DNA of 64,000 nt from Welwitschia mirabilis (GCA_051453625.1 JBOZIK010000001.1:172313876-172377875); one strand, 5' to 3'. Counted from the stretch's first letter, positions 21,286-34,184 are shown. Notes: a model not told the origin generated them from the letters alone. Numbers and translations: made by a program.

Positions 21286-24080
21286 ACCCTAAAATATAGA
21301 TTCCTCAAAGTAATAATCCACCAATACTCCAATAGCCTAAATAATCTAAGGTAAAAAGGAAGGTAAACTATTGAATGAATACATATTTTTAGAAATATTT
21401 TAATATTATAGTTTATATATGTAATTTAGATTTTAATAATATAGTTTATATAATACAATTTATTTAAAAACAAAATGCCATGTATCAAATTTAAACACAA
21501 GACCCATGAGTTTTTTTTAAGTTTTCCGGTAATCAACTATGCCAATGCCCAACATTTATAAAACTGTAATCCATCATTTTTAGATTATAATTGGATACTT
21601 TCCTATTTTAATGTTTTATTGTGGTTTTACCATGTATTCATCTTAAAGAGCATATTGGCTAGTTCGTGGATTGTGTTAGGAATGTATGAGAAATCAATGT
21701 GAAAGAAGTTGCATGAAAAGAAATGAGTGTTGGAACCCCTGTATGACTGGATTGTATCCTTAAGCATCACTAATAACACATGATTATAAAGAAAATTATA
21801 AAATGAATCATGTAAACCATATCAAACTACCGATCCCAACCATTGATTTTCTTTTTCTTTTGCATTATAGTAGTAAAATGCACATACTTCATGTTAAATA
21901 ATAAGGTTACCTTAGTTATGCTAGTAATACATACTAAATAATACATGTGCTTTCAGACATGCAGCCCCTTCTTGCATAGTCTTCTCTAGTCAACCTACCC
22001 CCTAGCTTAGGTAGGATTTATTTGTACCAACATTTTTCCTCTCCTATGCCATTGAGTCCTTTCCTCCTATACTACGTGTCTTTCTATAATTAATACATTT
22101 TGGTGAAAATTAGAGTCTTTTTTCTAGTTCTTCTTCTCTTAGCATAACATCTCTCCTTTCTTTCTATACAATGCTTGATATTCCTCTTCATGGCATTTGA
22201 ATTTTCACATGATGTTTCCCTTCTCTTTTGCTATACCAGCCTATAATTACATCCTCCTCTCACAATGCAGAGTATTCAATCTCCCTACAATGGTTGCCTT
22301 TTTTTAGTTTAATGATGCTCTCCTCCATTGATTAAATGTTACTCTTTTATTCTCACATCTGAATTTCTTTGATTGTTAACCCTCTCAAAGATAACCATGA
22401 TGGAGGGAAAAAATCCTTGTGTAACACATCCGAATGTGCAATGGTACTCTTTCATATAAATCTCATTCTTCCTCACATAAAAGAATCTCTATTTTCTACA
22501 ACTTTGCGTGGCCATATCTCCTCTACCTAAATGGTGTTTTTGTCCCTCTTTTTAATGCATTCTTCCTCTTCTATGCATCTTTCTTTTGCACCTATACATC
22601 ACTGCTTTAGCACATTCCCTGCTCCTATGTACCTCATACTTAATCGTCCTCTTTCTCAAGATCATCTTCTTCTCCTTTCTTGTGCATCTCTACCAATGTG
22701 GATATCAAGTAGCATGTCTAAATAAAATAATTTCTTAAGGTATTTTGGGTATTATGATCTAATATGAGTTATAATTTGCAATGTATTATGCAATGTTGTT
22801 TTCTCTTATCTACATTGAAGTTTTAGAGGATGATGAGTAAGTGCTTACTTGCTCTAAGTTTAAAAAAAGTAGAGTGTTAATAACCCTTTATTGAATGTGC
22901 TTCTTAGGGCATTGTTGTGATATCTAGAAATAAAGCCTTTGTAGGAAAATCAAGGAATTAATCATTAAAATTTTCTTTTTCTTATAGTGTGTGTTTAGTG
23001 TTTACTATTCTACTAACATTTTTATCCTAGAATACCACTGAGACACATCTGTTGTGACTGGTCTTACACTGATGTCGCTCTTGCTGATCTTGGCATTATT
23101 TCTAGAGAAATCCTTCTACCTATTTTCATTCTTTGGAATCTCTTACAGATGCTCTGATCTGTAATGAAATCTCTTCATCAAACAAATTTTCTTAAGACCT
23201 CTAGTTATTTCTCATTGCAGTGGGACAAATAACAATTAAAGTTTTGATTGGTTTATAGTAGGCCAAAAATTCTCTTATGAAGTTATCATTTGAAATGTCT
23301 CCTCCATACTCCATAATAATACAAGACCCATAACAACCTCAATTCTTTATCTGTCATAGCTAGGGTTTCATCCTTTGTTTCATTTTATGAAATGTAACCT
23401 ACTTAAAATATTAGTTCAAATTCAATTTCCTCCCTCTTTTTTGAGTGTTTTAGTAGTGTTTGAGTTTCAGTTTCATGTTTCTATCATGTTGTTAATTATT
23501 CTATACGCCACAGGGATGACATGCATATTTGTCTTATTATCTGCATTTGCACTCCCTTATAAAGTATAAATAAATAATTTTCTTAAAAAGACTAATAATC
23601 CATCTAGTTTTTTAATTCTCTAGGGTTAACCTTCAAGAGGATAAAATTTGCAACATTTCTGAGTACTAAAGCATAACTCTTAGTGCCATCAGGGTCATTT
23701 GGCCTTTTGAAAGTAGCGTAAAATTTATTAAATACAGTGAAATAATATTTTGACAAACTTTTATATGCAACGTGAGGTGGAAATAACTAAGACTAGGTTT
23801 AAGATTTTAATGACACCAATGCATGAAAGGAGGATGGTGATTATTTAGGAGTTATGCAGAATGCAAGCGTAAATAGCATCATGGATTCTTACTGCAAGCC
23901 TATAAATATTTGGCATTTTGATTTGGCTATTTAGTTAGCTATTTAGATAGGTTGTAAAATACTCTTTTATTTCTGTTAACTGATATCCACTAGACTTATT
24001 TTGCCTTCCTTATGGTCTAATGATTTTTTTCTTATTGTAAGTAGATATGTGATTAGGCTTCCAAATCAATGCAGCCTCCT
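21286..24080 (+). repeat. Unidentified repeat, copy B1
   Basis: Second copy, starting again at the equivalent of 19277 (accctaaaatatagattcctc) and extending further to the right than A1: tttctttttcttatagtgtgtg (22975), cacatctgttgtgactggtc, tgccacagggatgac-like text near 23506, and aaatcaatgcagcctcct at the gap. It agrees best with B2. Open frames at 22531-22725 and 23375-23569 are not kept across copies and are not called. The order 'pyrimidine tract then AG' near 22983 resembles a 3' splice site but is unsupported. Confidence 0.75.
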
Positions 24081-24180
24081 NNNNNNNNNNNNNNNNNNNN
24101 NNNNNNNNNNNNNNNNNNNNNNNNNNNNNNNNNNNNNNNNNNNNNNNNNNNNNNNNNNNNNNNNNNNNNNNNNNNNNNNN

Positions 24181-26824
24181 CTTTTCTCTTTTAATGTTTC
24201 ACTGTAGTTTTACAATGTATTCATGTTAAAGAGCATATTGGGCTAGTCGGTGAATTTTATTAGGAATGTACGAGAAATCAATGTGAAAGAAGGAAGTTAT
24301 ATGATAAGAAATAAGTGTTAGAACCCATGTGTGGGTGGATTGTATCCTTAAACATCATTGATAATAGATTATTATAAAGAAAATTATAAAATGGATCATG
24401 TAAACCATATCAAACTACCGATCCCAACCATTGTTTTTCTCTTTCTTCAATATTATAGTAGCGAAATGCACATACTTCATGTTAAATAATAAGATTACCT
24501 TAATTATGCTAGTAATAAATACTAAATAATACATGTGCTTTTAGACATTTAGCCCCTTCTTGCATGTTCTTCTCTAGTCAATCTACTTCCTAGATTAGGT
24601 AGGATGTGTTTGGACCAACATTTTTCCTATCCTATGCTAATGAGTCCTTTTCTTCTATACTACATGTCTTTCTATTATTAATACATTTTGGTGAAAATTA
24701 GAGTTTTTTTCTTTAGTACTTCTTCTCTTAGCACAACAACTCTCCTTTGTTTCTATAGAATGCTTGGTATTCCTCTTCATGATGTTTGAATTTTGAAATG
24801 ATGTTTTTCTTTTTTCATGCTATACTAGCCTATAATTACAGCCTCCTCTCATAATGAAGAGGATTTAGTCTTCCTGCAATGGGTGCCTTTATTTAGTTTA
24901 ATGATGCTCTACTTCGTTGATTAAATGTTGCTCTCTTTTTCTCACATCTGAATTGCTTCTATTATTCACCCTCTCAAAGATAATCATGAAGGAAAACAAA
25001 TCCTCCTGTAACACATCCGATGTGCAATGTTTCTCTTCCATATAAATCTCATCCTTCCTCACATAAAAGCATCTCTATTTTCTGAAACATTCCATAGGCA
25101 TATCTCCTCTACCTAAATGATGTTTTTCTCTCTCTCTCTAATGAATTCTTCGTCTTTTATGCATCTTTCTTTTGCAAATTTATATCACTTCTTCAGCAAA
25201 TTCCCTGCTCCTATGTACCTCCTACTCAATCTTCCTCTTTCTTAAGCTCATCTCCTTCTCTTTTGTCGTGCATCTTTACTGATGTGGATATCTAGTAACA
25301 TGTCTAAACAAAATAATTCCTTAAGGTATTCTAGGCATTGTGATCAAATATGAATCATAATTTGCAATGTATTATGTAGTGCCATTTTCTCTTGTCTAAA
25401 TTAAAGTTTTAGAGGATGTTGAATGAGTGCTTACTTGCTCTAAGATTTAAAAAAAATAGAGTTTTAATAACCCTTTATTGAATGTACTTCTTATAGAACT
25501 ATTTTGAGATCTAGAAATAAAACCTCTGTAGGAAAATCAAGGAATTGACCATTAAAATTTTCTTTTTCTTGTAGTGTGTGTTTAGTATTTACTGATCTAC
25601 TAACGTTTTTATCTAAGAATGCCACTAAGCCACATCTATTATGGCTGGTCTTGCACTGATGTGCTTCTTGCTGATCTTGGAATTATTTCTAGAGAAATCC
25701 TTCTATCTATTTCCATCTTTTGGAATCTCTTACAGATGCTCTAACCTGTAATCAATTCTCTTCATCAAATGAATTTTCTTAAAACCTCTAGTTATTTTGC
25801 ATTGTAGTGGGACAAACAATGATTAAAGTTCTGATTGGTTTATAATAGGCCAAAAATGCTCTTATGAAGTTATCATTTGAAATGTCCTCTCCAAACTCAA
25901 TAATAATACAAGACCCATAACAACCTTAAGTCTTAATCTGTCACAGCTATGATTTCATCCTTTGTTTCATTTTTTAAAATATAACTTGCTTAAAATATTT
26001 GTTCAAGTTTAATTTCCTCCCTCCTTTTTGAGTATTCTAATAGTGTCTGAGTCTCAGTTTCATGTTTCCATCATGTTTTTAATTGTTCTATATGCCACAG
26101 GGATGACACGCGTCTTTGTCTTATTATCTTTATTTGCACTTACTTATAAAATATTTAATAAATAGTTTTCTTAAAAAGACTAATATTCCATCTAGTTTTT
26201 AAATTCTGTAGGATTAATGTTTGAGAGGATAAAATTTGCAATATTTTTGAGTCCTAAAGCATAACCCTTAGTGCCATCAGGATCATTTGGCCTTTTGAAA
26301 GTAATGTATCATTTTTTAAGTATAGTAAAATAAGATTTAGACAAACTTTTATATGCAGCGTGAAGCAAAAAGAATTAAGACTAGGTTTAAGATTTTAATG
26401 ATACAAATGCACAAAAGGAGGATACTTAGTGATTATTTAGAAGTTATGTAGATTGTGAACATAAATAGCATTAAGGATTCTTACTGCAAACCTATAAATA
26501 TTTGGCTTTTTGATTTGGCTATTCAGTTAGATATGTAGATAGGCTGCAAAATACTCTTCCCTTTCTGGACTTCTTTTACCTTCCTTATGGTCCAATTATT
26601 TTTTTTTCTTATTGTAAGTAGATCTATGTTTAGGCTTCCAAATCAATGCAACCTCCTGAGTTCTTTGTTCTTCATCTACATCTGTGTAAGATTTGGTACC
26701 AAGTAACTTGAGATGTCTAGAAACATCTATTATAGAGGAAGGGTAAGAAGTAGCCTTCCTAATACTAAATCAACATATGTTACTAAAACATTCATTGTAT
26801 ATGCTCACTTTGATGCCTTAAGAT
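24181..26824 (+). repeat. Unidentified repeat, copy A2
   Basis: Third copy, starting at the equivalent of about 19805 (cttttctcttttaatgtttcactg) and reaching further right to gatgccttaagat. Best agreement is with A1 on the left; on the right it is the only A-type copy, and it differs from B1 and B2 at many sites (for example cacgcgtctttg versus catgcatctttg). Confidence 0.75.
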
Positions 26825-26924
26825 NNNNNNNNNNNNNNNNNNNNNNNNNNNNNNNNNNNNNNNNNNNNNNNNNNNNNNNNNNNNNNNNNNNNNNNNNNNN
26901 NNNNNNNNNNNNNNNNNNNNNNNN

Positions 26925-29000
26925 TGGCATTTGAATTTTTACATGATGTTTCCCTTCTCTTATGTTATACCAGCATATAATTACACCCTCCTCTCATAAT
27001 GCAAAGTATTCAATCTCCCTATAATGGTTGCCTTTTTTTAATTTAATGATGCTCTCCTCCATTGATTAAATGTCACTCTTTTATTCTCACATCTGAATTT
27101 CTATAATTATTAACCCTCTCAAAGATAGCCATGAAGGGGGGTAAAAAACCTCCTGTAACACATCCGAATGTGCAATGGTTCTCTTCCATATAAATCTCAT
27201 TCTTCCTTACATAAAAGCATCTCTATTTTCTACAACTTTGTGTAGGCATATCTTCTCTACCTAAATGGTGTTTTCGTCCCTCTTTTTAATGCATTCTTCC
27301 TCTTCTGTGCATCTTTCTTTTGCACCTATATGTCACTGCTTTAGCACATTCCCTGCTCCTATGTACCTCCTACTTAATCATCCTCTTTCTTAAGATCATC
27401 TCCTTCTCCTTTCTTGTGCATCTATACCAATGTGGATATCAAGTAGCATGTCTAAATAAAATATATCCTTAAGGTATTTTGGGTATTATGATCTAATATG
27501 AGTTATAATTTGCAATGTATTATGCAATGTTATTTTCTCTTGTCTACATTGAAGTTCTAGAGGATGATAAGGGAGTGCTTACTTGCTCTAAGATTAAAAA
27601 AAGTAGAGTGTTAATGACCCTTTATTGAATGTGCTTCTTATGGCACTGTTGTGATATATAGAAATAAAGCCTTTGTAGGAAAAAAAAGGAATTGATCATT
27701 AAAATTTTCTTTTTCTTGTAGTGTGTGTTTAGTGTTTATTGTTCTACTAACATTTTTATCCTAGAATGCCACTGAGACACATCTGTTGTGACTGGTCTTA
27801 CACTAATGTGGTTCTTGCTAATCTTGGCATTATTTCTAGAGAAATCCTTCTACCTATTTCCATTCTTTGGAATCTCTTACAGATGCTTTGACTTGTAATG
27901 AAATCTCTTCATTAAACGAATTTTCTTAAGACCTTTAGTTATTTCTCATTGTAGTGGGACAAACAATGATTAAAGTTTTTAATGGTTTATAGCAGGCCAA
28001 AAATTCTCTTATGAAGTTATCATTTGAAATGTTCTCTCAATACTCCATAATAATACAAGACCCATAATAACCTTAACTCTTTATCCGTCACAGCTAGGGT
28101 TTCATCCTTTGTTTCATTTTCTAAAATGTAACCTGCTTAAAATATTAGTTTAAGTTTAATTTCCTTCCTCATTTTTGAGTGTTTTAATAGTGTTTGAGTT
28201 TCAATTTCATGTTTCTATCATGTTGTTAATTGTTCTATATGCCACAGGGGTGACATGCATCTTTGTCTTATTATCTGCATTTGCACTCCCTTATAAAGTA
28301 TCAATAAATAGTTTTCTTAAAAATACTAATAATCCATATAGCTTTTTAATTCTAGAGGTTTAACCTTCAAGAGAATAAAATTTGCAACATTTCTGAGTCC
28401 TAAAGCATAACCCTTAGTGCCATCAGGGTCATTTGGCCTTTTGAAAGTAGCGTAAAATTTCTTAAGTACAATGAAATAAGATTTGGACAAACTTTTATAT
28501 GCAGCATGAGGTGGAAAGAATTAAGACTAGGTTTAAGATTTTAATGACACCAATGCATGAAATGAGGATGGTGATTATTTAGGAGTTCTGTAGAATGCAA
28601 GCATAAATAGCCTCATGGATTCTTACTACAAGCCTATAAATATTTGGCATTTTGATTTGGCTATTCAGTTAGCTATGTAGATAAGTTGCAAAATACTCTT
28701 TCCTTTCTGTTAAATGATATCCACTAGACTTCTTTTGCCTTCCTTATGGTCTAATGATTTTTTTTCTTATTGTAAGTAGATATGTGATTAGGCTTCCAAA
28801 TCAATGCAGCCTCCTGAGTCCTTTATTCTTCATCTACATCTGTGCAATATTTGGTAACAAATAACTTAAGATGTCTAGAAACATCTATTACAGAGGAAGG
28901 ATAAGAAGTAGCCTTCCTGATGCTGAACCAACATATGTTATTAAAACATTCATTATATATGCTCACTTTGATGCCTTAAGATCAATTTCTTTATGATATG
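26925..29000 (+). repeat. Unidentified repeat, copy B2
   Basis: Fourth copy, starting at the equivalent of about 22190 (tggcatttgaatttt) and running through to the repeat's right part at 28981 and beyond. It shares B-type bases with B1 (gcacctatatgtcactgctttagc, tacttaatc). It is the only copy that joins the downstream DNA at 29.0 kb. Confidence 0.75.
28871..28996 (+). other. Short open frame kept in two repeat copies
   Basis: 41 codons plus stop, beginning MSRNIYYRGRIRSS and ending ALRSISL. The A2 copy (26713-26824, cut by a gap) reads MSRNIYYRGRVRSS with the same frame open to its end. Differences include silent or conservative ones (R-I/R-V, ATT/ACT). Two copies are too few to infer selection. 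It is recorded because it is the only frame in the A/B repeat that I saw preserved in both types. No family recognised. Confidence 0.2.
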
Positions 29001-29316
29001 TTTATTTATTGCCCACCCAAGGCCGAGGAGAGACTTGATAGCACTGGTTCTTACCCTACCCATGATTTGCACCAATCCCTTTTACTTGCCAATGTAGACT
29101 ATGATACCTTGGAGATCTAAAAGAGTAAGCATTTTAATTTGACCTTATTTTGTTAATGAATGGGTATTTAATATCATGAAATCATGATATGTGAAGGGAT
29201 AATCTTTATAGAGTAGTGCAATTGAGTTATCAGTATTTTAATTTTTGAGTGGAATCTCATCCATCCAACAATTTTTTTCCCCTATAGGATTAATTTAGAA
29301 GAGTCGAGTTAGGTAC
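29001..29316. other. Single-copy junction DNA
   Basis: Sequence between the end of the A/B repeat and the flank repeat, including accaaggccgaggagagac-like text near 29019. It occurs once in the window. No gene recognised. Confidence 0.4.
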
Positions 29317-30465
29317 TCTAAGTTTTAACTTTGGAATTTTATAAGATCCTTGAAATAATTAAAATAATATATTCATGTTTTTTGTAAGAAGGGATTACTT
29401 AAAAATGTAGTGGTGGTCCAAGAGCAGTGATGAAGAGGTAGGTTAATGTTTAACCACAATGGATCTTATAGAAGATTAAGGTAATGTGATTTAATTGAAT
29501 TGCAATTCTTAGCATTGATATATAAATCATTGTCATTAGCATTACCTATATAAAGTAATTTTTAAGATATGCATCACTTTTATATATAGGGTCTCATGTA
29601 CAATCTTTTCATAACTAATAAAAAGTGTATATGTTAATAAGGATGATATTAAAATGGGGTGGCATAAATTACACATTTTGTCCTTAGCTTATTAGGCTTT
29701 TGAGTATTGCATTGTTCATATCTTTGAAGTGGAAACTTAACTAGATTATACAAGTAGAACTCTCAAAGATTATTAAAAGAAGTAACAACAAAGGAGTGTA
29801 GAGTGAAAGGGACCTATATGAACAAAAACTTGAGGGATTTATATATTAAATCTTTTGAGGTGAGTATCACAAGAAGTGAGAGATTAGTATGTTGCAATAT
29901 CTGATGTTTTAAAACAAGGAGAATGATAAGATATTTTGGCTTATGAAATTTTAAGGTTTCAACCATTAATTAAGCCTTTTAATCTTAGGAAATAGAGAAG
30001 ATTAAAAGTGCATGATTAACAAAAGAGTTTGTGTAAATTTTGAAGTCAATATGCCATGCAATTTAGCATTGCGATGAAGGAAACTAGGGATATCACTTAG
30101 CCTAAGAAGAAGTTATATGAATCTTTAGATTTATGATATCATTAACCTAGAATGAACTGTCTAAAATTGTTATTAAAGAATAATGGTATGAAGCTAAGGG
30201 CTAGCCTATACCAACTACTTCCAATATGAAGGCAATTAAGAAGAACTTTCAACATATTAAGTTTGTCAAAATGAAGGAGGTGAAGTATGACTTTATAATT
30301 TAGTATGAAGTGCTTAGTAAGATTGCATGATCCATGTATGTATAAATACACTAATCATAGTTTGAACTAAAAAATATTCCTTAGGAAGATTATGAAGATT
30401 TGTATATAAGGATAACTTTTAATACATATTATGTGGAATATTTTCAAGATTATTATGATACAACC
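29317..30465. repeat. Sirevirus 3' flank, copy 1
   Basis: DNA lying outside the 3' LTR end of the - strand Sirevirus locus. The same flank recurs at 30682-31817, 34285-35402 and (short) 38140-38199, each joined to the LTR at the same point (gattattatgatacaacct). Antisense frames such as 30142-30351 are preserved in part between copies, but so are frames on other strands; no protein family is recognised. Confidence 0.6.
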
Positions 30466-30581
30466 TAAAAATAGTGGATCAACCCTAGAGGGGGGTAAAT
30501 AGGCCTTAAATCCAATTTTTGTACTCTTTAAAACCTACAAATAAAATAAAGAAATGTATGAAACATAGGTGCAAGATATTT
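30466..30581 (-). repeat. Sirevirus LTR fragment (3' end only)
   Basis: First 116 bases of the LTR seen from its 3' end (agtggatcaaccctagaggg), cut by the 30582-30681 gap. The next piece restarts upstream in the flank, at the equivalent of 29320. Confidence 0.7.
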
Positions 30582-30681
30582 NNNNNNNNNNNNNNNNNNN
30601 NNNNNNNNNNNNNNNNNNNNNNNNNNNNNNNNNNNNNNNNNNNNNNNNNNNNNNNNNNNNNNNNNNNNNNNNNNNNNNNNN

Positions 30682-31817
30682 ACTTTGGAATTTTATAAGA
30701 TCCTTGAAATAATTAAAATAATATATTCATGTTTTTTGTAAGAAGGGATTACTTAAAAGTGTAGTGGTGGTGCAAGAGCAGTGATGAAGAGGTAGGTCAA
30801 TGTTCAACCACAATGGATCTTATAGAAGATTAAGGTAACATGATTTAATTGAATTGCAATTCTTAGCATTGATATATAAATCATTATCATTAGCATTATC
30901 TATATAAAATAATTTTTAAGATATGCATTACTTTTATATATAGGATCTCATGTATAATCTTTTCATAACTAATAAAAAGTGTATATGTTAATAAGGGTGA
31001 TATTAAAATGGGATAGCATAAATTACACATTTTGTCCTTAGCTTATTAGGCTTTTGAGTATTGCATTGTTCATATCTTTGAAGTGGAAAATTAACTAGAT
31101 TATACAAGTAAAAGTCTCAAAGATTATTAAAAGAAGTAACAACAAAGGAGTGTAGAGTGAAAGGGACCTATATGAATAAAAACTTGAGGGTTTTCTATAT
31201 TAAATCTTTTAAGGTGAGTGTCACAAGAAGTGAGAGATTAGTATGTTGCAATATCTGATGTTTAAAACAAGGAGAATGATAAGATATTTTGGCTTATGAA
31301 ATTTTAAGGTTTCAACCATTAAGTAAGCTTTTAATCTTAGGAAATAGAGAAGATTTAAAGTGCATGATTAACAAAAGAGTTTGTGCAAATTTTGAAGTCA
31401 ATATGCCATGTAGTTTAGCATTGCGATGAAGGAAACTAGGAATATCACTTAGCCTAAGAAGAAGTTATATGAATATTTAGATTTATGATATCATTAACCT
31501 AGAATGAACTATCTAAAATTGTTATTAAAGAACAATGGTGTGAAGCTAAGGGCTAGCCTATACCAACTACTTCCAACATGAAGGCAATTACGAAGAACTT
31601 TCAACATATTAAGTTTTTCAAAATGAAGAAGGTGAAGTATGACTTTATAATTTACTATGAAGTGCTTAGTAAGTTTGCATGATCCATGTATGTATAAAGA
31701 CACTAATCATAGTTTGAAATAAAAAATAATCCTTAGGAAGATTATGAAGATTTGTATATAAGGGTAACTTTTAATACATATTATGTAGAATATTTTCAAG
31801 ATTATTATGATACAACC
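30682..31817. repeat. Sirevirus 3' flank, copy 2
   Basis: Near repeat of 29317-30465 with scattered substitutions (for example 30777 gcaagagcagtg, 31828 ttgatcagcgct). Same junction to the LTR. Shared flanks mean these LTR copies are not independent insertions. Confidence 0.7.
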
Positions 31818-33173
31818 TAAAAATAGTTGATCAGCGCTAGAGGGGGGTAAATATGTCTTAAATCCAATTTTTGTACTCTTTAAAACCTACAAATAAAATA
31901 AAGAAATGTATGAAACATAGGTGCAAGATATTTTAATGGTGAACGAACACCACCCTTTTACCCCTTAGACCTCCTATCACTGGATAATATATATTAACTC
32001 CTAAGATTGATTTTCAAGCTTACCAAAAACTCATTTCAACATTAGAGGAGTTTAAGAATGATCCTTAACCATATAAGAAAGGAAGTAGGATGGATGCAAA
32101 GATGCATAGATTTGCTCTCAATGGTGAAGTAATCTATTCTTCATAGAAGATACAATGATAGCTTCAAATAGAAATTTAAATTTATAGCTTATTCAGATAC
32201 AATGATAGAATGGTATGGTAGTTTTTCTTTTTCTATTCATTGGTGTAACAATGCCTTCCTTTTGATTTGAAAAAAGATTAAATAATAAAATTACACAAGG
32301 TAACTATTTGAGAGAAGTAAAGTAAACCATTGTAAGATTTCATACTTTTTGATGAACCATTAGAAACATAACCATTACATTTGTACTACATACAATTAAT
32401 CTCAATGTAATACTCAGTCACCCAGGTATCCAATCACCCTTTTTTCTTATTTTTGGTCATCCTTATCTACCGTACATTTCTTAGTATAGAATAGATGCAC
32501 ATTCAGTCACACTTATGAAGCTATGAAGCCGACCTTTATTTGGTCACCCTTACTTTAATGACTCAGTCTACCTTGTGAGGGTAGATTCTAGGCAATATAT
32601 GATCAGTTGTAATTAATTATTTCGATAGCTCTTACTATCAAGATACTAAAGATTCATTGGTTATCACGTGGTTGCCTATTCGTAACTAGTTGGTCGCATG
32701 TTTTGTTATCAAATTTAATTCAGTAGATTGTAACATAGTCGCTTGTATCTTTCTAAGTGGTTATCTATGTTTACCTCAGTTTTTACACAAAGGTTTTGAC
32801 TAGGTTGCCTGAATAGATTTTCATGGTTACCTATGCTGGAACTAGTCTTCTTCCTAATGTATCAGCATGCTCGCCTGGTAGGATATACTCAGTCACCTAT
32901 TCTGTAACCAGTGTTCTTCATGATATATCATCATGGTTGCCTGGTATGATAGGTTTGGTCACTGAAACCTAAAGTAGTTTTACAGTTTTTAATAGGTCGA
33001 TCACTCGGTTATAAGAATCGGTCACTCGATACCCAAACCTAAACTAGTTTCACAATTTTTAATAGGTCGATCACTCGGTTATAAAAATCTGTCACCCGGT
33101 GCTGAAATATATCTATACAATTGACTATCTACAAAAACTTGTTAAATTAATTAATAATAATGGATTCTTAACA
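31818..33173 (-). repeat. Sirevirus LTR, copy a
   Basis: LTR on the - strand, about 1356 bp. Its 5' end is TGTTAAGAATCC (complement at 33162-33173) and its 3' end is at 31818, aligned with the LTR end next to the primer-binding site at 54086. The U3-like part (32400-33110) carries many copies of a GGTCACC/GGTCGACC-like motif. A 70-base unit beginning aaacctaaa is duplicated in tandem here only (32965-33034 and 33035-33104). Just outside the 5' end the polypurine tract of the other copies has been deleted. Confidence 0.75.
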
Positions 33174-33309
33174 AACTTTTAATTTAATATATGGATCTTC
33201 TCTTAACTTAATTAACTTCATAATAGATTAAATTTATATGAGTTTTACATGAAAAGGTCTTGTAAAGATCAAAGAGATTTTTATAATTAAAAAAACTTCT
33301 TCTATTAAT

Positions 33310-34184
33310 CAAAAAAGTTGGATTACATCATAAGAAGTATATTTTTCAATAATGCACAAAAAGTGACAAAATAAGTATAAATTTTTCTCCTCCTTTTTAA
33401 CAATATCAAGAACAAGGAGTATAAAGAAAACTAGAAAATAAGAAAATAGATACAAAGACTCAAGATAACTCAAAAGACTGAGCACCATTACTTTGAGAGA
33501 TATCAGCCACTGAAGTACCATCGGTGATGAGAGCTTCTTTGATATAATAAGTCCGTGAGTCGATACGGCATAGAAGATGAAGGATTTCTAATGTTTGAAA
33601 TGCCTTACCTTATGCCTAGAAGGAGTAACTGGTTTTTTAAAGATGTGCATCCTGGACAAGCTAGATGATTAATAGGTCTTATGGGATTTTAGATCACCTA
33701 CTAAGATAGATGTAGAATGTCAAAGTAATGAAAAATCCACATGATAAGAAAGGAATATGGTAGGGCATGCCTCTTGTGAGGCTGAAGCTAGTTGTCCATG
33801 TGCTTAAGCATGATATCAAGAGCATCAATATCTCTTCTTCTATCTAGTAAATAAAGAAGAAAAAGCCTATAGTTGATGAGCTCATCTCTATGTTTAATAA
33901 CTAGTAAGAAGTTGTAAGACATAATAAGGTGCAGAAGACAAAATCTTGAAATAAGATGGGAAGCTTTGAGAGTCTGCTTCCAAGTAACATGTCTGCCATA
34001 AATATGCTAAGTGGTAACATATTTTTATTCAAAGGACTCAGTCAGGGACCAGTATTATTTTCAATTTCCTTGAGGTAACCTAGTGAGGAAAGCTATGAGA
34101 TCAGTATTAATATGCATCTCATGGCCAAAAACTAAAGTAATGAAAGTAGATTAAGAAGCATCAAATCTAGCATTAAAATAAAAT
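33310..34184 (-). pseudogene. ORF3 after pol (plant transposon-protein-like), copy a, 5' part missing
   Basis: Partial copy of an extra ORF between Sirevirus pol and the 3' LTR. On the - strand: FGHEMHINTDLIAFLTRLPQ (near 34120), SYNFLLVIKHRDELINY (near 33918), LLDRRRDIDA, then LPYSFLIMWIFHYFDI. These blocks match, as I remember it, the Pfam family 'putative plant transposon protein' (Transposase_32), with its 'YNL.PR.GHRDEV....F.L......I....L...H' and 'LPYG..LTRIF..F' blocks; function unknown. The N-terminal half lies beyond the 34185 gap. Stops at several sites. Confidence 0.55.

Noticed and set aside
22970-23000. 3' splice site (tttctttttcttatag)
   Set aside because: A pyrimidine tract plus AG is common in this AT-rich DNA and no coding exon follows.
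22531-23569. Two 64-codon frames in repeat copy B1
   Set aside because: The second has a shifted partner in B2, but neither is kept in the A copies, and neither shows a domain.
30142-31703. Similar - strand frames of 64-69 codons in the flank copies
   Set aside because: They resemble each other because the DNA is duplicated; the third copy (about 35080-35280) is broken and no family fits.
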